From: Candidatus Nomurabacteria bacterium GW2011_GWB1_40_7
Lineage (GTDB): Bacteria; Patescibacteriota; Minisyncoccia; Phycocordibacterales; UBA9973
Length of the DNA stretch: 42,343 nt
Assembly: GCA_000994705.1 (NCBI GenBank)
Contig: LBZL01000001.1
Location: forward strand, 11,207 to 53,549
Direction: 5' to 3'
In this document: piece by piece, positions 23,513-31,461 of the stretch
Position numbering within the stretch: the first letter of the stretch is position 1
How the letters are laid out: each line of letters opens with the position of its first letter
Made by a program: the position numbers and the translations under genes
Notes under the pieces: generated by a model
What the model saw: the letters and a program-made list of their open reading frames with translations, nothing else
Databases searched by the model: none
Told to the model about the DNA's origin: nothing

Positions 23513-23869
23513 TTAATCTTCAATCTTTAAATTTTTCATCATTTCCCGGCGCAATTTATTGTCCGGAAGCATTTGAAAAGTCGCAAGCTTGATTAATTCT
23601 TTTAATCCTTTTTTCTCTGCCGTTTCTGCCCCCTTCAGGGTTCGCAATCCGCCTCTCATTCCGGAATATCTTGTATGAAAAATCTCATCAAGTTTTTTCG
23701 CGGTAATAGCAAGATTGGAAGCATTTATTACTTTTACCGAAACACCGGAATATCTATTGCGCTCAAAAGTAGCTTTTGTTTTGCCCATTAGAGACATCGC
23801 CACTTCGCTTGCCACTCTTCCTAATGTCCTGCCACTTGCGTCTATTGTCTTAATCGTATTATTTTTCAT
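23513..23869 (-). CDS. rplM: 50S ribosomal protein L13, short form
   Basis: 118 residues from the ATG of MKNNTIKTIDASGRTLGRVA, against about 142 in E. coli. Both the N-terminal extension and the C-terminal tail after KLRREMMKNLKIED are missing. Core landmarks are TLGRVASEVAMSLMGK, VKVINASNLAITAKK, YSGMRGGLRTLKG and MLPDNKLRREM. The longer frame to 23908 would overlap rplQ and lacks homology. It precedes rpsI, the usual order. Confidence 0.93.
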   Translation of the reverse strand: MKNNTIKTIDASGRTLGRVASEVAMSLMGKTKATFERNRYSGVSVKVINASNLAITAKKLDEIFHTRYSGMRGGLRTLKGAETAEKKGLKELIKLATFQMLPDNKLRREMMKNLKIED

Positions 23870-23873
23870 TTTT

Positions 23874-24227
23874 TTAGATAAATTCAATAATCGCCATTTT
23901 CGCGCCATCCGACTTTCTGGCTCCTAATTTTAGTACTCTCGTGTATCCTCCCTTTTTATCGGCATATTTCGGCGCCAGAATTTCAAAAAGTTTTTTTACT
24001 TCTTTCCCGCGATTAGAAAGTTTGGCGGCAACAATCCTGCGCGTCGCCATATCTCCTTTCTTCGCGCGAGTAATAAGCTTTTCAATAAATGGCCGAAGTT
24101 CTTTCGCTTTCGGTTCAGTCGTTTTTATTTTTTCGCGCGCAATTAAGTTAAGAGCTAAAGAATTTAGTAAGGCCCTTTTCTGCGTTTTATCTCTGCCGAA
24201 TTTTCTTGTATTGTTATGATGTCGCAT
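23874..24227 (-). CDS. rplQ: 50S ribosomal protein L17
   Basis: 117 residues starting MRHHNNTRKFGRDKTQKRAL, the typical basic N-terminus, with LIAREKIKTTEPKAKELRPF and the C-terminal GGYTRVLKLGARKSDGAKMA. It starts one base after the rpoA stop region and is followed by rplM after 4 nt. Confidence 0.96.
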   Translation of the reverse strand: MRHHNNTRKFGRDKTQKRALLNSLALNLIAREKIKTTEPKAKELRPFIEKLITRAKKGDMATRRIVAAKLSNRGKEVKKLFEILAPKYADKKGGYTRVLKLGARKSDGAKMAIIEFI

Positions 24228-24228
24228 A

Positions 24229-25212
24229 TTATTCTTTCAAATTAAGCCCGAATTTATTCAAAACTTTTTTAATCTCGGCAATCCCTTTCTCGCCGATACC
24301 TTCAACTTCAAGCAAATCTTCGCGTTTCTTGCGAGCAAGCCCTCCGAGGGTTCGAATATTTGCGGAGGTCAATGCATTTAATGTTCTGGTAGAAAGATCA
24401 AGACTGTCTGTGCGAGTTTTCAAGACGTCGGCAAAATCACTTCCCCCGCCTGCATCAGCCGCGCCGGAGGCATGGCGGGCAGGTTTCTTTTCTTCTTTTG
24501 TCTCAATCTTTTCCTCTTCCGGTTCCTTGAAATCAATAATCGCTTTCAGCTGATTTATCATAATTTCAATGGAGCGTGAAAGCGCTTCGCGGGCCGTCAG
24601 GGTGCCGTCCGTTTCAATTGAAATCCTAAGGCGATTGTGGTTTATTTTGTCGCCAACGCGCATATTTTCAACTTCATAAGCCACTCGGCGAATCGGAGTA
24701 AAAATCGCGTCAACGGCAATTGTGCCGACGTCAACTTTTTCTTTTTGAAAAACTTCTTTGGCAATAAAACCGAGTCCTTTCTCAACCTTCATTTCTATGT
24801 TGAGATTTATTTTGCCGGTAACTTCAGCGATGTAAAGCTCGGGGTTTAAAATTTCCATCTGTCCGCCGGTCTTTATGTCTCCCGCGAGAACTTCCTTGGG
24901 GCCTTTTATGGAAAGGTTGACCGTCTGCGGCTCGTCCGAAAGCATTTTGAAACGGGTCTTTTTTAAATTCAAAATCATCACAATCACGTCTTCTTTGATC
25001 CCGTCTATTGTCTGAAATTCATGCGACACCCCGTCAATTTTGATAGAAGTAACGCTTGCCCCGGGAAGAGACGAAAGAATAATTCTTCGCAGACTGTTGC
25101 CCAAGGTATGTCCATATCCCGGATACAAGCCGTCTATTTCAAATACTCCTTTGTTGCCCTCTTCCAAAACAACGCGAGGATTGGAAGGCATAATTATTTT
25201 ATATTCAGACAT
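24229..25212 (-). CDS. rpoA: DNA-directed RNA polymerase subunit alpha
   Basis: 327 residues from MSEYKIIMPSNPRVV; the longer frame to 25320 is rejected because it covers the intergenic palindrome and rpsD. The NTD has YPGYGHTLGNSLRRIILSSL and assembles the enzyme; the CTD (from about 262) has LSTRTLNALTSANIRTLGGL and binds UP-element DNA and activators. The NTD-CTD linker contains a 42-bp palindromic insertion (PARHASGAADAGGG, residues 244-257), a place that tolerates length change. Confidence 0.96.
   Translation of the reverse strand: MSEYKIIMPSNPRVVLEEGNKGVFEIDGLYPGYGHTLGNSLRRIILSSLPGASVTSIKIDGVSHEFQTIDGIKEDVIVMILNLKKTRFKMLSDEPQTVNLSIKGPKEVLAGDIKTGGQMEILNPELYIAEVTGKINLNIEMKVEKGLGFIAKEVFQKEKVDVGTIAVDAIFTPIRRVAYEVENMRVGDKINHNRLRISIETDGTLTAREALSRSIEIMINQLKAIIDFKEPEEEKIETKEEKKPARHASGAADAGGGSDFADVLKTRTDSLDLSTRTLNALTSANIRTLGGLARKKREDLLEVEGIGEKGIAEIKKVLNKFGLNLKE
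24442..24483 (-). repeat. In-frame palindromic element (42 bp) in the rpoA linker
   Basis: On the coding strand it starts CCTGCCCGCC and ends GCAGGCGGGGGA, coding PARHASGAADAGGG. Ends match those in infA and the TraG-like ATPase; it is three bases longer, keeping the frame. Confidence 0.75.
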
Positions 25213-25247
25213 AAAAATATTTTTATAATTAATTTTAATAATATTCG

Positions 25248-25262
25248 CCCGCCTCTGGCGGG
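25248..25262. repeat. Short palindrome between rpsD and rpoA
   Basis: CCCGCC-TCT-GGCGGG, a perfect 6-bp stem just after the rpsD stop, resembling the GC-rich ends of the in-gene elements. It could weaken read-through into rpoA. Confidence 0.5.
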
Positions 25263-25267
25263 AAAAT

Positions 25268-25870
25268 TTAGCGACTGTAAAATTCAAGCACGGCGTTAAG
25301 GTCAAGAAATGTTTCGGCATTTTTCGGTTTGGCCAGAATTCCTCCTTCCATGCTGCTTAAATCAAAAACAACCCACGGAGGAGAATTATAATCTTTTAAT
25401 CTGTCCGCTAGACTCTGAAAAATTTTTTTGTTTTTGCTTCCTTCACGAATTTTTATGATATCTCCTATTTTAACTTCGTATGACGGAACAGTAATTCGGT
25501 GATTGTTCACAATAAAATGCCCGTGAGAAACCATCTGCCGAGTAGCGCGACGACTCGCCCCGAGACCCATGCGATAAATTACATTGTCAAGACGAGATTC
25601 AAGATTTTCAAAAAGTTTGAGGGCTGTGCCGGCGCCTTTGATGTGAGAAACTTTTTTAACATAATTGGAAAGTTGGCGTTCGGATATGCCATATGAAAAA
25701 CGTATTTTTTGCTTTTCTATAAGCTGTGTCCCATATTCAGTGGGAGCTTTTGGGCGTTTGCCTCCGGGTAAAGTTTTTGTGGCAGATGAAGCAAATTTAG
25801 AAGTTTGACATTTATCGTAAACTCCCGGACCCAATCTTCTGCAAATTTTAAATTTTGGCTTGCTTATCAT
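25268..25870 (-). CDS. rpsD: 30S ribosomal protein S4
   Basis: 200 residues: N-terminal KFKICRRLGPGVYD, middle KQKIRFSYGISERQLSNYVK, the S4 RNA-binding domain (ESRLDNVIYRMGLGASRRAT, RQMVSHGHFIVNN) and the C-terminal region ending EFYSR. S4 nucleates assembly of the 30S body and often represses its own operon. It lies between rpsK and rpoA as in the standard alpha operon. Confidence 0.96.
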   Translation of the reverse strand: MISKPKFKICRRLGPGVYDKCQTSKFASSATKTLPGGKRPKAPTEYGTQLIEKQKIRFSYGISERQLSNYVKKVSHIKGAGTALKLFENLESRLDNVIYRMGLGASRRATRQMVSHGHFIVNNHRITVPSYEVKIGDIIKIREGSKNKKIFQSLADRLKDYNSPPWVVFDLSSMEGGILAKPKNAETFLDLNAVLEFYSR

Positions 25871-25882
25871 GTTTTAAATTTT

Positions 25883-25908
25883 TATTCGTAATTTATAATT
25901 TGTAATTA
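25883..25908. repeat. Diverged ATTACGAATT-type repeat between rpsK and rpsD
   Basis: On the minus strand AATTACAAATTATAAATTACG lies 13 nt before the rpsD ATG; a degenerate relative of the repeats before recR and rpsK. Confidence 0.5.
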
Positions 25909-25912
25909 AATC

Positions 25913-26362
25913 TTATACTCTTCGCGGTTTTTTAGCCTTTGGCCCGTTATGCGGAACCGGTGTCGCGTCTAAAATAGAAGTAATTTCAATTCCATGAGCC
26001 ATAAAAGCCCTGACTGCCGGCTCGCGTCCGGACCCGACCCCTAAAATAACAACATCAGCATCTTTTACCCCGAGCGCGGATGCCTTGCCGCCGATTACAT
26101 CGCCTACCTTGGAAGCGGCAAACGGGGTTCCCTTTTTTGCTCCTCTAAAACCCAGACTTCCCGCGCTTGACCAAAACAAAGTATTGCCTAATTTATCCGC
26201 AAAAAGAACTTTTGTATTATTAAAGGTGGCTTCCACATGCAAAACACCGGAAATTACTTTTTTCTTTGCTGTTTTTGATGGGACTTTTTTGTTTTCTGCC
26301 TCCCTCTCCGAAGCAGTAGCCTCAACAATCTTTTCTTCAGTTGTAATTTTTGTCTTTCCCAT
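25913..26362 (-). CDS. rpsK: 30S ribosomal protein S11
   Basis: 149 residues. After a 35-residue Lys/Glu-rich extension the core is standard: SGVLHVEATFNNTKVLFADK, GSLGFRGAKKGTPFAA, GVGSGREPAVRAF and the C-terminal DATPVPHNGPKAKKPRRV that lines the E-site platform. The usual residue pattern KGPGxGR reads LGVGSGR here. Its ATG is directly preceded by an ATTACGAATT-type repeat. Confidence 0.96.
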   Translation of the reverse strand: MGKTKITTEEKIVEATASEREAENKKVPSKTAKKKVISGVLHVEATFNNTKVLFADKLGNTLFWSSAGSLGFRGAKKGTPFAASKVGDVIGGKASALGVKDADVVILGVGSGREPAVRAFMAHGIEITSILDATPVPHNGPKAKKPRRV

Positions 26363-26393
26363 TCGTAATTCGTAATTAATAATTCGTAATTAA
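26363..26393. repeat. ATTACGAATT-type repeat abutting the rpsK start
   Basis: On the minus strand AATTACGAATTATTAATTAC followed by GAATTACGA runs straight into the rpsK ATG, nearly the same as the element before recR 26 kb away. Confidence 0.7.
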
Positions 26394-26395
26394 TT

Positions 26396-26776
26396 TTATG
26401 TCTTGCTTTCTTTTCTCTTGCCGGATGCCATTGTTTTCCTGACATTGCCTCGGACAGTTCGCGAATTCGTCTTCGTGCGTTGTCCGCGGACCGGCAATCT
26501 TTTCATGTGACGAATGCCCCGAAAACTTTTTATATCTTTTAATCTTTTAATGTTTGCGGCTGTTTCTCTTTTTAAATTTCCTTCAATCGGAATTTTTTCC
26601 ACAATCAGGCGAATTTTGTTTTCTTCCTCTGGAGTCAGATCTTTGGCTTTTTTTCCGCGGTCAATGCCAACTTGATCTAAAATCTTGCGGGCAGACGAAA
26701 TTCCGACACCGTAAATGCAAGTTAAGCCGATCTCAAGTCTTTTTTCGTTTGGTACTGTGATTCCAAGAATTCTCAT
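26396..26776 (-). CDS. rpsM: 30S ribosomal protein S13
   Basis: 126 residues: RILGITVPNEKRLEIGLTCI, YGVGISSARKIL (helix-two-turn-helix), then FRGIRHMKRLPVRGQRTKTN and the basic tail that reaches the P site. It follows rpmJ after 2 nt. Confidence 0.96.
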   Translation of the reverse strand: MRILGITVPNEKRLEIGLTCIYGVGISSARKILDQVGIDRGKKAKDLTPEEENKIRLIVEKIPIEGNLKRETAANIKRLKDIKSFRGIRHMKRLPVRGQRTKTNSRTVRGNVRKTMASGKRKESKT

Positions 26777-26778
26777 AA

Positions 26779-26889
26779 CTATTGTTTTTGTTTGTGCTTA
26801 GGATTGGAGCAAATTATTCTTAAATGCCTGGCACGTCTTACCATTTTACAATTATCACAAATTTTTTTTACGGCTGATTTGATTTTCAT
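26779..26889 (-). CDS. rpmJ: 50S ribosomal protein L36
   Basis: 36 residues: [20 protein letters not shown] followed by [16 protein letters not shown] and TAG. The zinc ligands are present (CDNC, the downstream Cys of IICSNP and the His of PKHK). Position between infA and rpsM is canonical. Confidence 0.95.
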   Translation of the reverse strand: MKIKSAVKKICDNCKMVRRARHLRIICSNPKHKQKQ

Positions 26890-26975
26890 AAAAACTCTTA
26901 TTTTACATTACGCAAAAGAAAAACAAGGAAAAGACCCTTATTTTCCAATACTATTGCTTTTTAGAAACTGCGTTT

Positions 26976-26981
26976 ATTATA
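26976..26981 (-). promoter_or_regulatory. Possible -10 box before rpmJ
   Basis: TATAAT on the minus strand in the infA-rpmJ gap, about 87 nt before rpmJ. No good -35 at 16-18 nt. Confidence 0.35.
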
Positions 26982-27012
26982 ATACACCATTATTAAAAAA
27001 ATAACAACTTTT

Positions 27013-27279
27013 TTACAACCTTTTAATTATCCTGCCTTTCCCCCCATAAGAGTCAAGCACTACCTCCACTTTGTCCCCGACCAAAACCTTGATTCTGTGC
27101 ATTCGCATTTTTCCTCCGAGATACGCAAGAATTTCTTCTTCTACTTCTGTATCTCCCCCGCCTGAATCAGATTGTGTTGCATTATGGGCAGGTATTTTTA
27201 CTCTAAACAAAGTATTGGGTAAAGCTTCGGTGACTACTCCCTTTGCCGTCACAATTTTTTCATTTTTTGTATCACTCAT
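27013..27279 (-). CDS. infA: Translation initiation factor IF-1 with an inserted loop
   Basis: 88 residues instead of about 72. The OB fold is clear (GVVTEALPNTLFRVKI, LAYLGGKMRMHRIKVLVGDK, GGKGRIIKRL). The extra residues, PAHNATQSDSGGG at 30-42, fall between strands and are encoded by a 39-bp palindromic element also found in a TraG-like ATPase and, longer, in rpoA. A TATATT box is 6 nt before the ATG, so the mRNA starting the alpha operon is predicted leaderless. Confidence 0.95.
   Translation of the reverse strand: MSDTKNEKIVTAKGVVTEALPNTLFRVKIPAHNATQSDSGGGDTEVEEEILAYLGGKMRMHRIKVLVGDKVEVVLDSYGGKGRIIKRL
27154..27192 (-). repeat. In-frame palindromic element (39 bp) in infA
   Basis: Coding strand starts CCTGCCCATAATGCAACACA and ends GGCGGGGGA. 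Same length and ends as 15480-15518; peptide PAHNATQSDSGGG against PARIATQSIVGGE. Confidence 0.78.
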
Positions 27280-27285
27280 GTATAG

Positions 27286-27291
27286 AATATA
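27286..27291 (-). promoter_or_regulatory. infA -10 box, leaderless type
   Basis: TATATT exactly 6 nt before the infA ATG. Confidence 0.65.
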
Positions 27292-27341
27292 ACTATAATA
27301 AAATTAAGGGTGTGTGTCAAACACCTTTAACTGGGAAAAAT

Positions 27342-28583
27342 TTATTTCGGATAATTTACTATCACTTTTATATCTTCTAGTTTGTCCGGAATGGACATTT
27401 TCCACATTGGGGTAAGCGATAAATTGGCAGAATCAATATTGGGATATTGCGAGAGGATTTGATTAAAATCTTTTTTTGATCTTTCCAGTAAATCAGCCGT
27501 AAATTTTTCTTCGTCCAGTTTCCAAACAATTTTTGCCGGACCCGATAAATTAAAATTTATAGTTTGCGCTCCTCCGAACGAAACATTTTCTTTGTCCGCA
27601 AGAATAAAAGTCAAATCTCTGATATTCGGGATATAAACCTCGCTTTCGTCATATTCTTCAATATTGTCTTTGGCGATTTTTTTTGTCAGTTTTCCTTCAT
27701 TAAAGAGAAAACCGTATAACGCGCCTTTAAGTGTCAACGTTGCGTTGTTGTCTTTGTTGTCGGTCAGGGAAACATTTGAGTCATCAATCTTGATAAAAAT
27801 CGCATCTTCAAATAAAATAAATCCGTTCGGAATTTGATTTGTCGCTTTTTGTGAAAGTTTTGCCGACAAAGCGGTTTTTAAATCAGCTAGAGCAGAAGCC
27901 TTGTCCTCATCGGAAACAACCGGAACTTTGCCCGTAAAACCGCCCGTTATTTCGCCTTTTGACCTTCCGTAAAATTTTGCATACTTTGGAGTTCCCTTAA
28001 AACCGATAATTTTGAAGTCAAGCGGCGAACTATTATAATCCGCGCCCGCCACGCTAGCGTAAATTTTCACCTCGACTGATCCCGGGACGCCTTTCTTATC
28101 CATCCCCGGCACAACTGTTTTTGCCTGCGTTTTATAAATTTTTCCATTTGAACCTTCCAGCCTTGTGTCTATGGCAAGGGTTTGGGCGGATGCGCCGAAA
28201 GCATTGTAAATCACGGTTGTTCCCGTAGCTTTTATGACGACATCTTTTTCTCCCGCGGCTTTTATGGTTTTGTTTTCTTCACCCCCGATAACCACTAAGT
28301 CAAAAGACAAGTCGCCGTTTGAATCTTTGTTGGCGGACAAATTGTCATTCAAGACAACATCTTTTGTTTTCGGATTTACTGTGATCTCCGCTTTTGAAAA
28401 CAGAAACGAAACAGCGAAAAAGAAAAATGCCACAGAAATTATCGCCACAAACCAAAGCATGTATCCGGACCTTTTTTTGTCATAAGCGGTTTCCTTGCTC
28501 ACCCTTTTTTCTATTTTCCGGGGTCTGGGATCTTTTCTGATATCTTTAATTTTTATCATATCTTTTAGCAAAAGTTTGGACAT
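27342..28583 (-). CDS. Membrane-anchored baseplate-J-like protein
   Basis: 413 residues. A basic cytoplasmic N-terminus, one span (YMLWFVAIISVAFFFFAVSF, about 41-60), then a long extracytoplasmic beta-rich domain. GSNGKIYKTQAKTVVPGM and GSVEVKIYASVAGADYNSSP resemble the baseplate-J/gp47-like domain found beside PilM-like genes in these genomes; that link is from memory. It begins 2 nt after the PilM/FtsA-like gene and likely works with it in a cell-envelope or pilus-like assembly. Confidence 0.65.
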   Translation of the reverse strand: MSKLLLKDMIKIKDIRKDPRPRKIEKRVSKETAYDKKRSGYMLWFVAIISVAFFFFAVSFLFSKAEITVNPKTKDVVLNDNLSANKDSNGDLSFDLVVIGGEENKTIKAAGEKDVVIKATGTTVIYNAFGASAQTLAIDTRLEGSNGKIYKTQAKTVVPGMDKKGVPGSVEVKIYASVAGADYNSSPLDFKIIGFKGTPKYAKFYGRSKGEITGGFTGKVPVVSDEDKASALADLKTALSAKLSQKATNQIPNGFILFEDAIFIKIDDSNVSLTDNKDNNATLTLKGALYGFLFNEGKLTKKIAKDNIEEYDESEVYIPNIRDLTFILADKENVSFGGAQTINFNLSGPAKIVWKLDEEKFTADLLERSKKDFNQILSQYPNIDSANLSLTPMWKMSIPDKLEDIKVIVNYPK

Positions 28584-28585
28584 AA

Positions 28586-29767
28586 TTATATTTTAGCCAA
28601 AAGACGATTAATGTAAATGGAATCAATGATGAGACGCGGTTCGCGAATGGCGCCTTCCTCAAAGACCACACTGTCGTAAAGCAACTCAATGTTTAAAAAA
28701 ATAACTTCAAACTTTGATTCGGTCAAGGTGTATTGGCTGAATTGCTCGCTTTTGATTGCCTCCCCAAAAAAATCAGCCAAATCCCTGTCTATAATTATGT
28801 AAATGGCCGCCGGAATAGAAATATCATTGGAAAGATTGACCAAAGATTCTTGAAATTTTTCCAGCCATTTTGCTCGCAAACTGTTTATGATTAAAGCGAG
28901 TTTTTTGGCCGTGGATTCTTCCGCGTGCCCGTCCTTTAAAAGGGAAATAAAAGAATCCGCTTCGCCTAAGGTGCAATTCAAACCGACCGCCACTCCGCGA
29001 GTCAAAAAATTACGGCCCAAAGGAAAAGAAATTGATTCGCGCAAGGTGTTTTTCTTTACCATAAAAATATCCGTTACTTCTCCGCCGATATCAACCAAAA
29101 GAAAATTCTCCCGCTCCGCATGCATATCGCGCGCCACGGTAAAAGAAGACAAGGCAAAAGAGAGGAATTTTATCTGTTCAAAATGGAAGTATTTTCTTAT
29201 CACATCCTCTATTTTTTTTAAGACTTGTTCTCCGCTTACGGAAATAAAAATGTCCATTTCCAACTCTTTGGCCTTTTGGTTCAAAGGTCTTGGCGTTTCA
29301 TAGCCGTTTAACATTATTTTAATGTTTTTAAGCTCAATGGCGCGAACCGAATTCTCAGCATTGACGTATTTCGCCAAATGTTCTTCTTCAAAAAGCTTAA
29401 TTTCTTTTTGGATTAATTCATCCGCCAGTTTTTCCGTAAATACAAAAGGGGTATTTTTTCTTAGATTGATTATCCGTGTTTGAGAAACGCACCAAGGAGA
29501 AGAAAGAACGCAAAAAATCTTCCCGGGAGCGCCAAGGCGGGCTCCATAAATTTTATTGGCAACAATCTCCAGCGATTGGACAGCCAAAGACAAAAATCTG
29601 TTCGTGTCAATTTTCTCCTCGATTTTTATCGGCTCTTTGGCAGAAAAAATAATTTTGGGGACTTTGGATTTTTGCGCCCAAAAAAGCGCTCCTTCCACCG
29701 AGGAAGATCCGATATTGAAAACCAATATCAGTTCGTCTTTTTTTTTGGATTCGGGGAAAATACCCAT
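28586..29767 (-). CDS. PilM/FtsA-like actin-fold ATPase
   Basis: 393 residues. The actin-like signatures are an N-terminal phosphate-1 loop (ILVFNIGSSSVEGALFW) and a second phosphate loop (NFLLVDIGGEVTDIFMVKK), with an FtsA/PilM-type insertion between. PilM is the cytoplasmic ATP-binding ring of the type IV pilus alignment complex. No pilN/O/Q-like gene beyond the adjacent membrane protein is in the window, so pilus function is an inference. TATAAT lies exactly 6 nt before the ATG. Confidence 0.75.
   Translation of the reverse strand: MGIFPESKKKDELILVFNIGSSSVEGALFWAQKSKVPKIIFSAKEPIKIEEKIDTNRFLSLAVQSLEIVANKIYGARLGAPGKIFCVLSSPWCVSQTRIINLRKNTPFVFTEKLADELIQKEIKLFEEEHLAKYVNAENSVRAIELKNIKIMLNGYETPRPLNQKAKELEMDIFISVSGEQVLKKIEDVIRKYFHFEQIKFLSFALSSFTVARDMHAERENFLLVDIGGEVTDIFMVKKNTLRESISFPLGRNFLTRGVAVGLNCTLGEADSFISLLKDGHAEESTAKKLALIINSLRAKWLEKFQESLVNLSNDISIPAAIYIIIDRDLADFFGEAIKSEQFSQYTLTESKFEVIFLNIELLYDSVVFEEGAIREPRLIIDSIYINRLLAKI
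28590..28595 (-). promoter_or_regulatory. Possible internal -10 box before the baseplate-J-like gene
   Basis: TAAAAT on the minus strand exactly 6 nt before the ATG, inside the end of the preceding gene. Confidence 0.4.
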
Positions 29768-29773
29768 AGCATG

Positions 29774-29779
29774 ATTATA
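29774..29779 (-). promoter_or_regulatory. -10 box of the PilM-like gene, leaderless type
   Basis: TATAAT exactly 6 nt before the ATG, in the short alaS-pilM gap. Confidence 0.7.
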
Positions 29780-29788
29780 ACACGAAAA

Positions 29789-31453
29789 TTACTCAAGTAT
29801 TGCCTTTATCCTGCGAACGCCCTGCGAACTTGTTTCTTCTTTGGTAATCCTAAAATGCCCTAATTCTTTAGTATTGGAAACGTGCGGACCGGCGCAAAAT
29901 TCTTTGGAAATAACGTTGCCATTCTTACCTGACCCGTCCTTGGCGGGTTCTTCTATAAAATATAGAGACACAATATCCGGATATTTCGTCCCGAATTCCA
30001 TTTCCGCGCCGATTTTTTCCGCTTCGGAGAGAGGCATTTCACGGCACACAACATTCAAACCTTCTTTAATTTTATCATTGACCCAATCTTCCACTTTTTT
30101 CTTTTCTTCGTCGGTCAATTTACGACCACACAGAAAATCCATGCGTAAGCGTTCTTCGGTGATATTGCTGCCTCGCTGTTTTATGTTTTTATCAACAATG
30201 GCTTTGAGCCCGGCTAGAAGTAAATGGTGCGCGGTGTGAAGTTTGATTGTCTTTTCATTATGATTTGCCAATCCGCCCTTGAACATTCCCGCTGAAGATG
30301 TTTGCGAGAGCTTTTGATGCTCCGCCATTTTTTTATGAAAATCTGCAAGATCTATATTCCTACCTTTTTCTTTTGCCAATTCCTGTGTTAATTCAATCGG
30401 GAAACCATAGGTGGTCGCTAGGATAAATGGGTCTACTCCTTTCTCAAATTCTTTCAAACTATGTTGTAATGTTTGTCTAAATTTATTTTCTTCCTCCTCA
30501 ATCCCCCCCTTATCATCAAGAATGTATACACCTTTGTAAATTTTTTTTATTTTTTCAATTTCTTGCGCCAACGGCTGTTTAGAAAATCTAACTGCCCGCC
30601 TGATTAATCTTCTTAGCACATATCCCGCCCCAGTATTTGACGGTGTTACTCCATCCGAAATCATAAAAAGGGATGCCTTTACATGGTCAGCAACAATTCG
30701 CTCCTCCTTGGTTTTTTCATTATTAAACAAATCCGTTTCATAAACATTTTTCTTTTTTTGTACGGTTGCCAGCAATCGCTCAAAACCCATGCCAGTATCA
30801 ACACCCAGGACATCTAATTTTTCCAGACTGGCTTCGCCTTTGTCTAGCTTCTCGCGCGAACCATTACAAAAATATTCATTAAAAACTATATTCCAAATTT
30901 CCACATCTTCGCCCGCCTCATTTTTGCAATAAATTTCCGTAGTTGGACCGCAAGGACCGGAATTTCCCGTGGGTCCCCAAAAAACATCGTTGCCGTCTTC
31001 TCGTATGTTCTTTACTCCCAATTCTTGCCAAATTTTCCGTGAATCTTCGTCGCGAGGGACATTGTCATTTCCTTTGTAAAAAGTCACATAAGAAATTTCC
31101 AAGCCCAGTTCTTGAGCGATAAAATCATGCGCGTAGGCAATGGCTTCGCGTCTGCCATATCCGCCGAAAGAAAAATTTCCGAGCATTTCAAAAAATGTCA
31201 GGTGCGTCGCGTCGCCAACTTCCTCAATATCGCCAGTCCGCACGCACTTCTGCACAGTTGTGATATTTCTACTGCCAAAATCTTTATCCGCGTTTTGCGA
31301 GTTAGTATAATATGGCTTGAATTGCTGCATCCCGGCAGTCGTAAAAAGCACGGAGGGATCATTTTCCGGTATCAAAGAAGCGGAGGAAATTATTTTATGT
31401 CCTCGGTTTTCAAAAAATTTTAGAAATTTTGACCTGATCTTGTTTGCCTCCAT
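29789..31453 (-). CDS. alaS: Alanyl-tRNA synthetase, short form without C-Ala
   Basis: 554 residues against about 875 in E. coli. The class II core (FTTAGMQQFKPYY, motif 2 THLTFFEMLGNFSFG, GPCGPTTEIY, GVDTGMGFERL), tRNA-binding part (GAGYVLRRLIRRAVR) and editing domain (HTAHHLLLAGL, EFCAGPHV) are present; the C-terminal oligomerisation/C-Ala domain is absent, a known feature of CPR enzymes. In the editing domain the peptide PAKDGSGK (about 502-509) comes from a GC-rich palindromic insertion. It is followed after 21 nt by the PilM-like gene. Confidence 0.95.
   Translation of the reverse strand: MEANKIRSKFLKFFENRGHKIISSASLIPENDPSVLFTTAGMQQFKPYYTNSQNADKDFGSRNITTVQKCVRTGDIEEVGDATHLTFFEMLGNFSFGGYGRREAIAYAHDFIAQELGLEISYVTFYKGNDNVPRDEDSRKIWQELGVKNIREDGNDVFWGPTGNSGPCGPTTEIYCKNEAGEDVEIWNIVFNEYFCNGSREKLDKGEASLEKLDVLGVDTGMGFERLLATVQKKKNVYETDLFNNEKTKEERIVADHVKASLFMISDGVTPSNTGAGYVLRRLIRRAVRFSKQPLAQEIEKIKKIYKGVYILDDKGGIEEEENKFRQTLQHSLKEFEKGVDPFILATTYGFPIELTQELAKEKGRNIDLADFHKKMAEHQKLSQTSSAGMFKGGLANHNEKTIKLHTAHHLLLAGLKAIVDKNIKQRGSNITEERLRMDFLCGRKLTDEEKKKVEDWVNDKIKEGLNVVCREMPLSEAEKIGAEMEFGTKYPDIVSLYFIEEPAKDGSGKNGNVISKEFCAGPHVSNTKELGHFRITKEETSSQGVRRIKAILE
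29927..29950 (+). repeat. Palindromic element (24 bp) in alaS, opposite orientation
   Basis: ACCTGACCCGTCCTTGGCGG then GTTC on the plus strand aligns with the short element of the TraG-like ATPase, but alaS reads it from the other strand as EPAKDGSG. Confidence 0.55.
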
Positions 31454-31461
31454 CTTTTTCG

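Noticed and set aside
30595-30640. CCCGCC...CCCGCCCC stretch in alaS
   Set aside because: It encodes the conserved GAGYVLRRLIRRAVRF segment, not an insertion.
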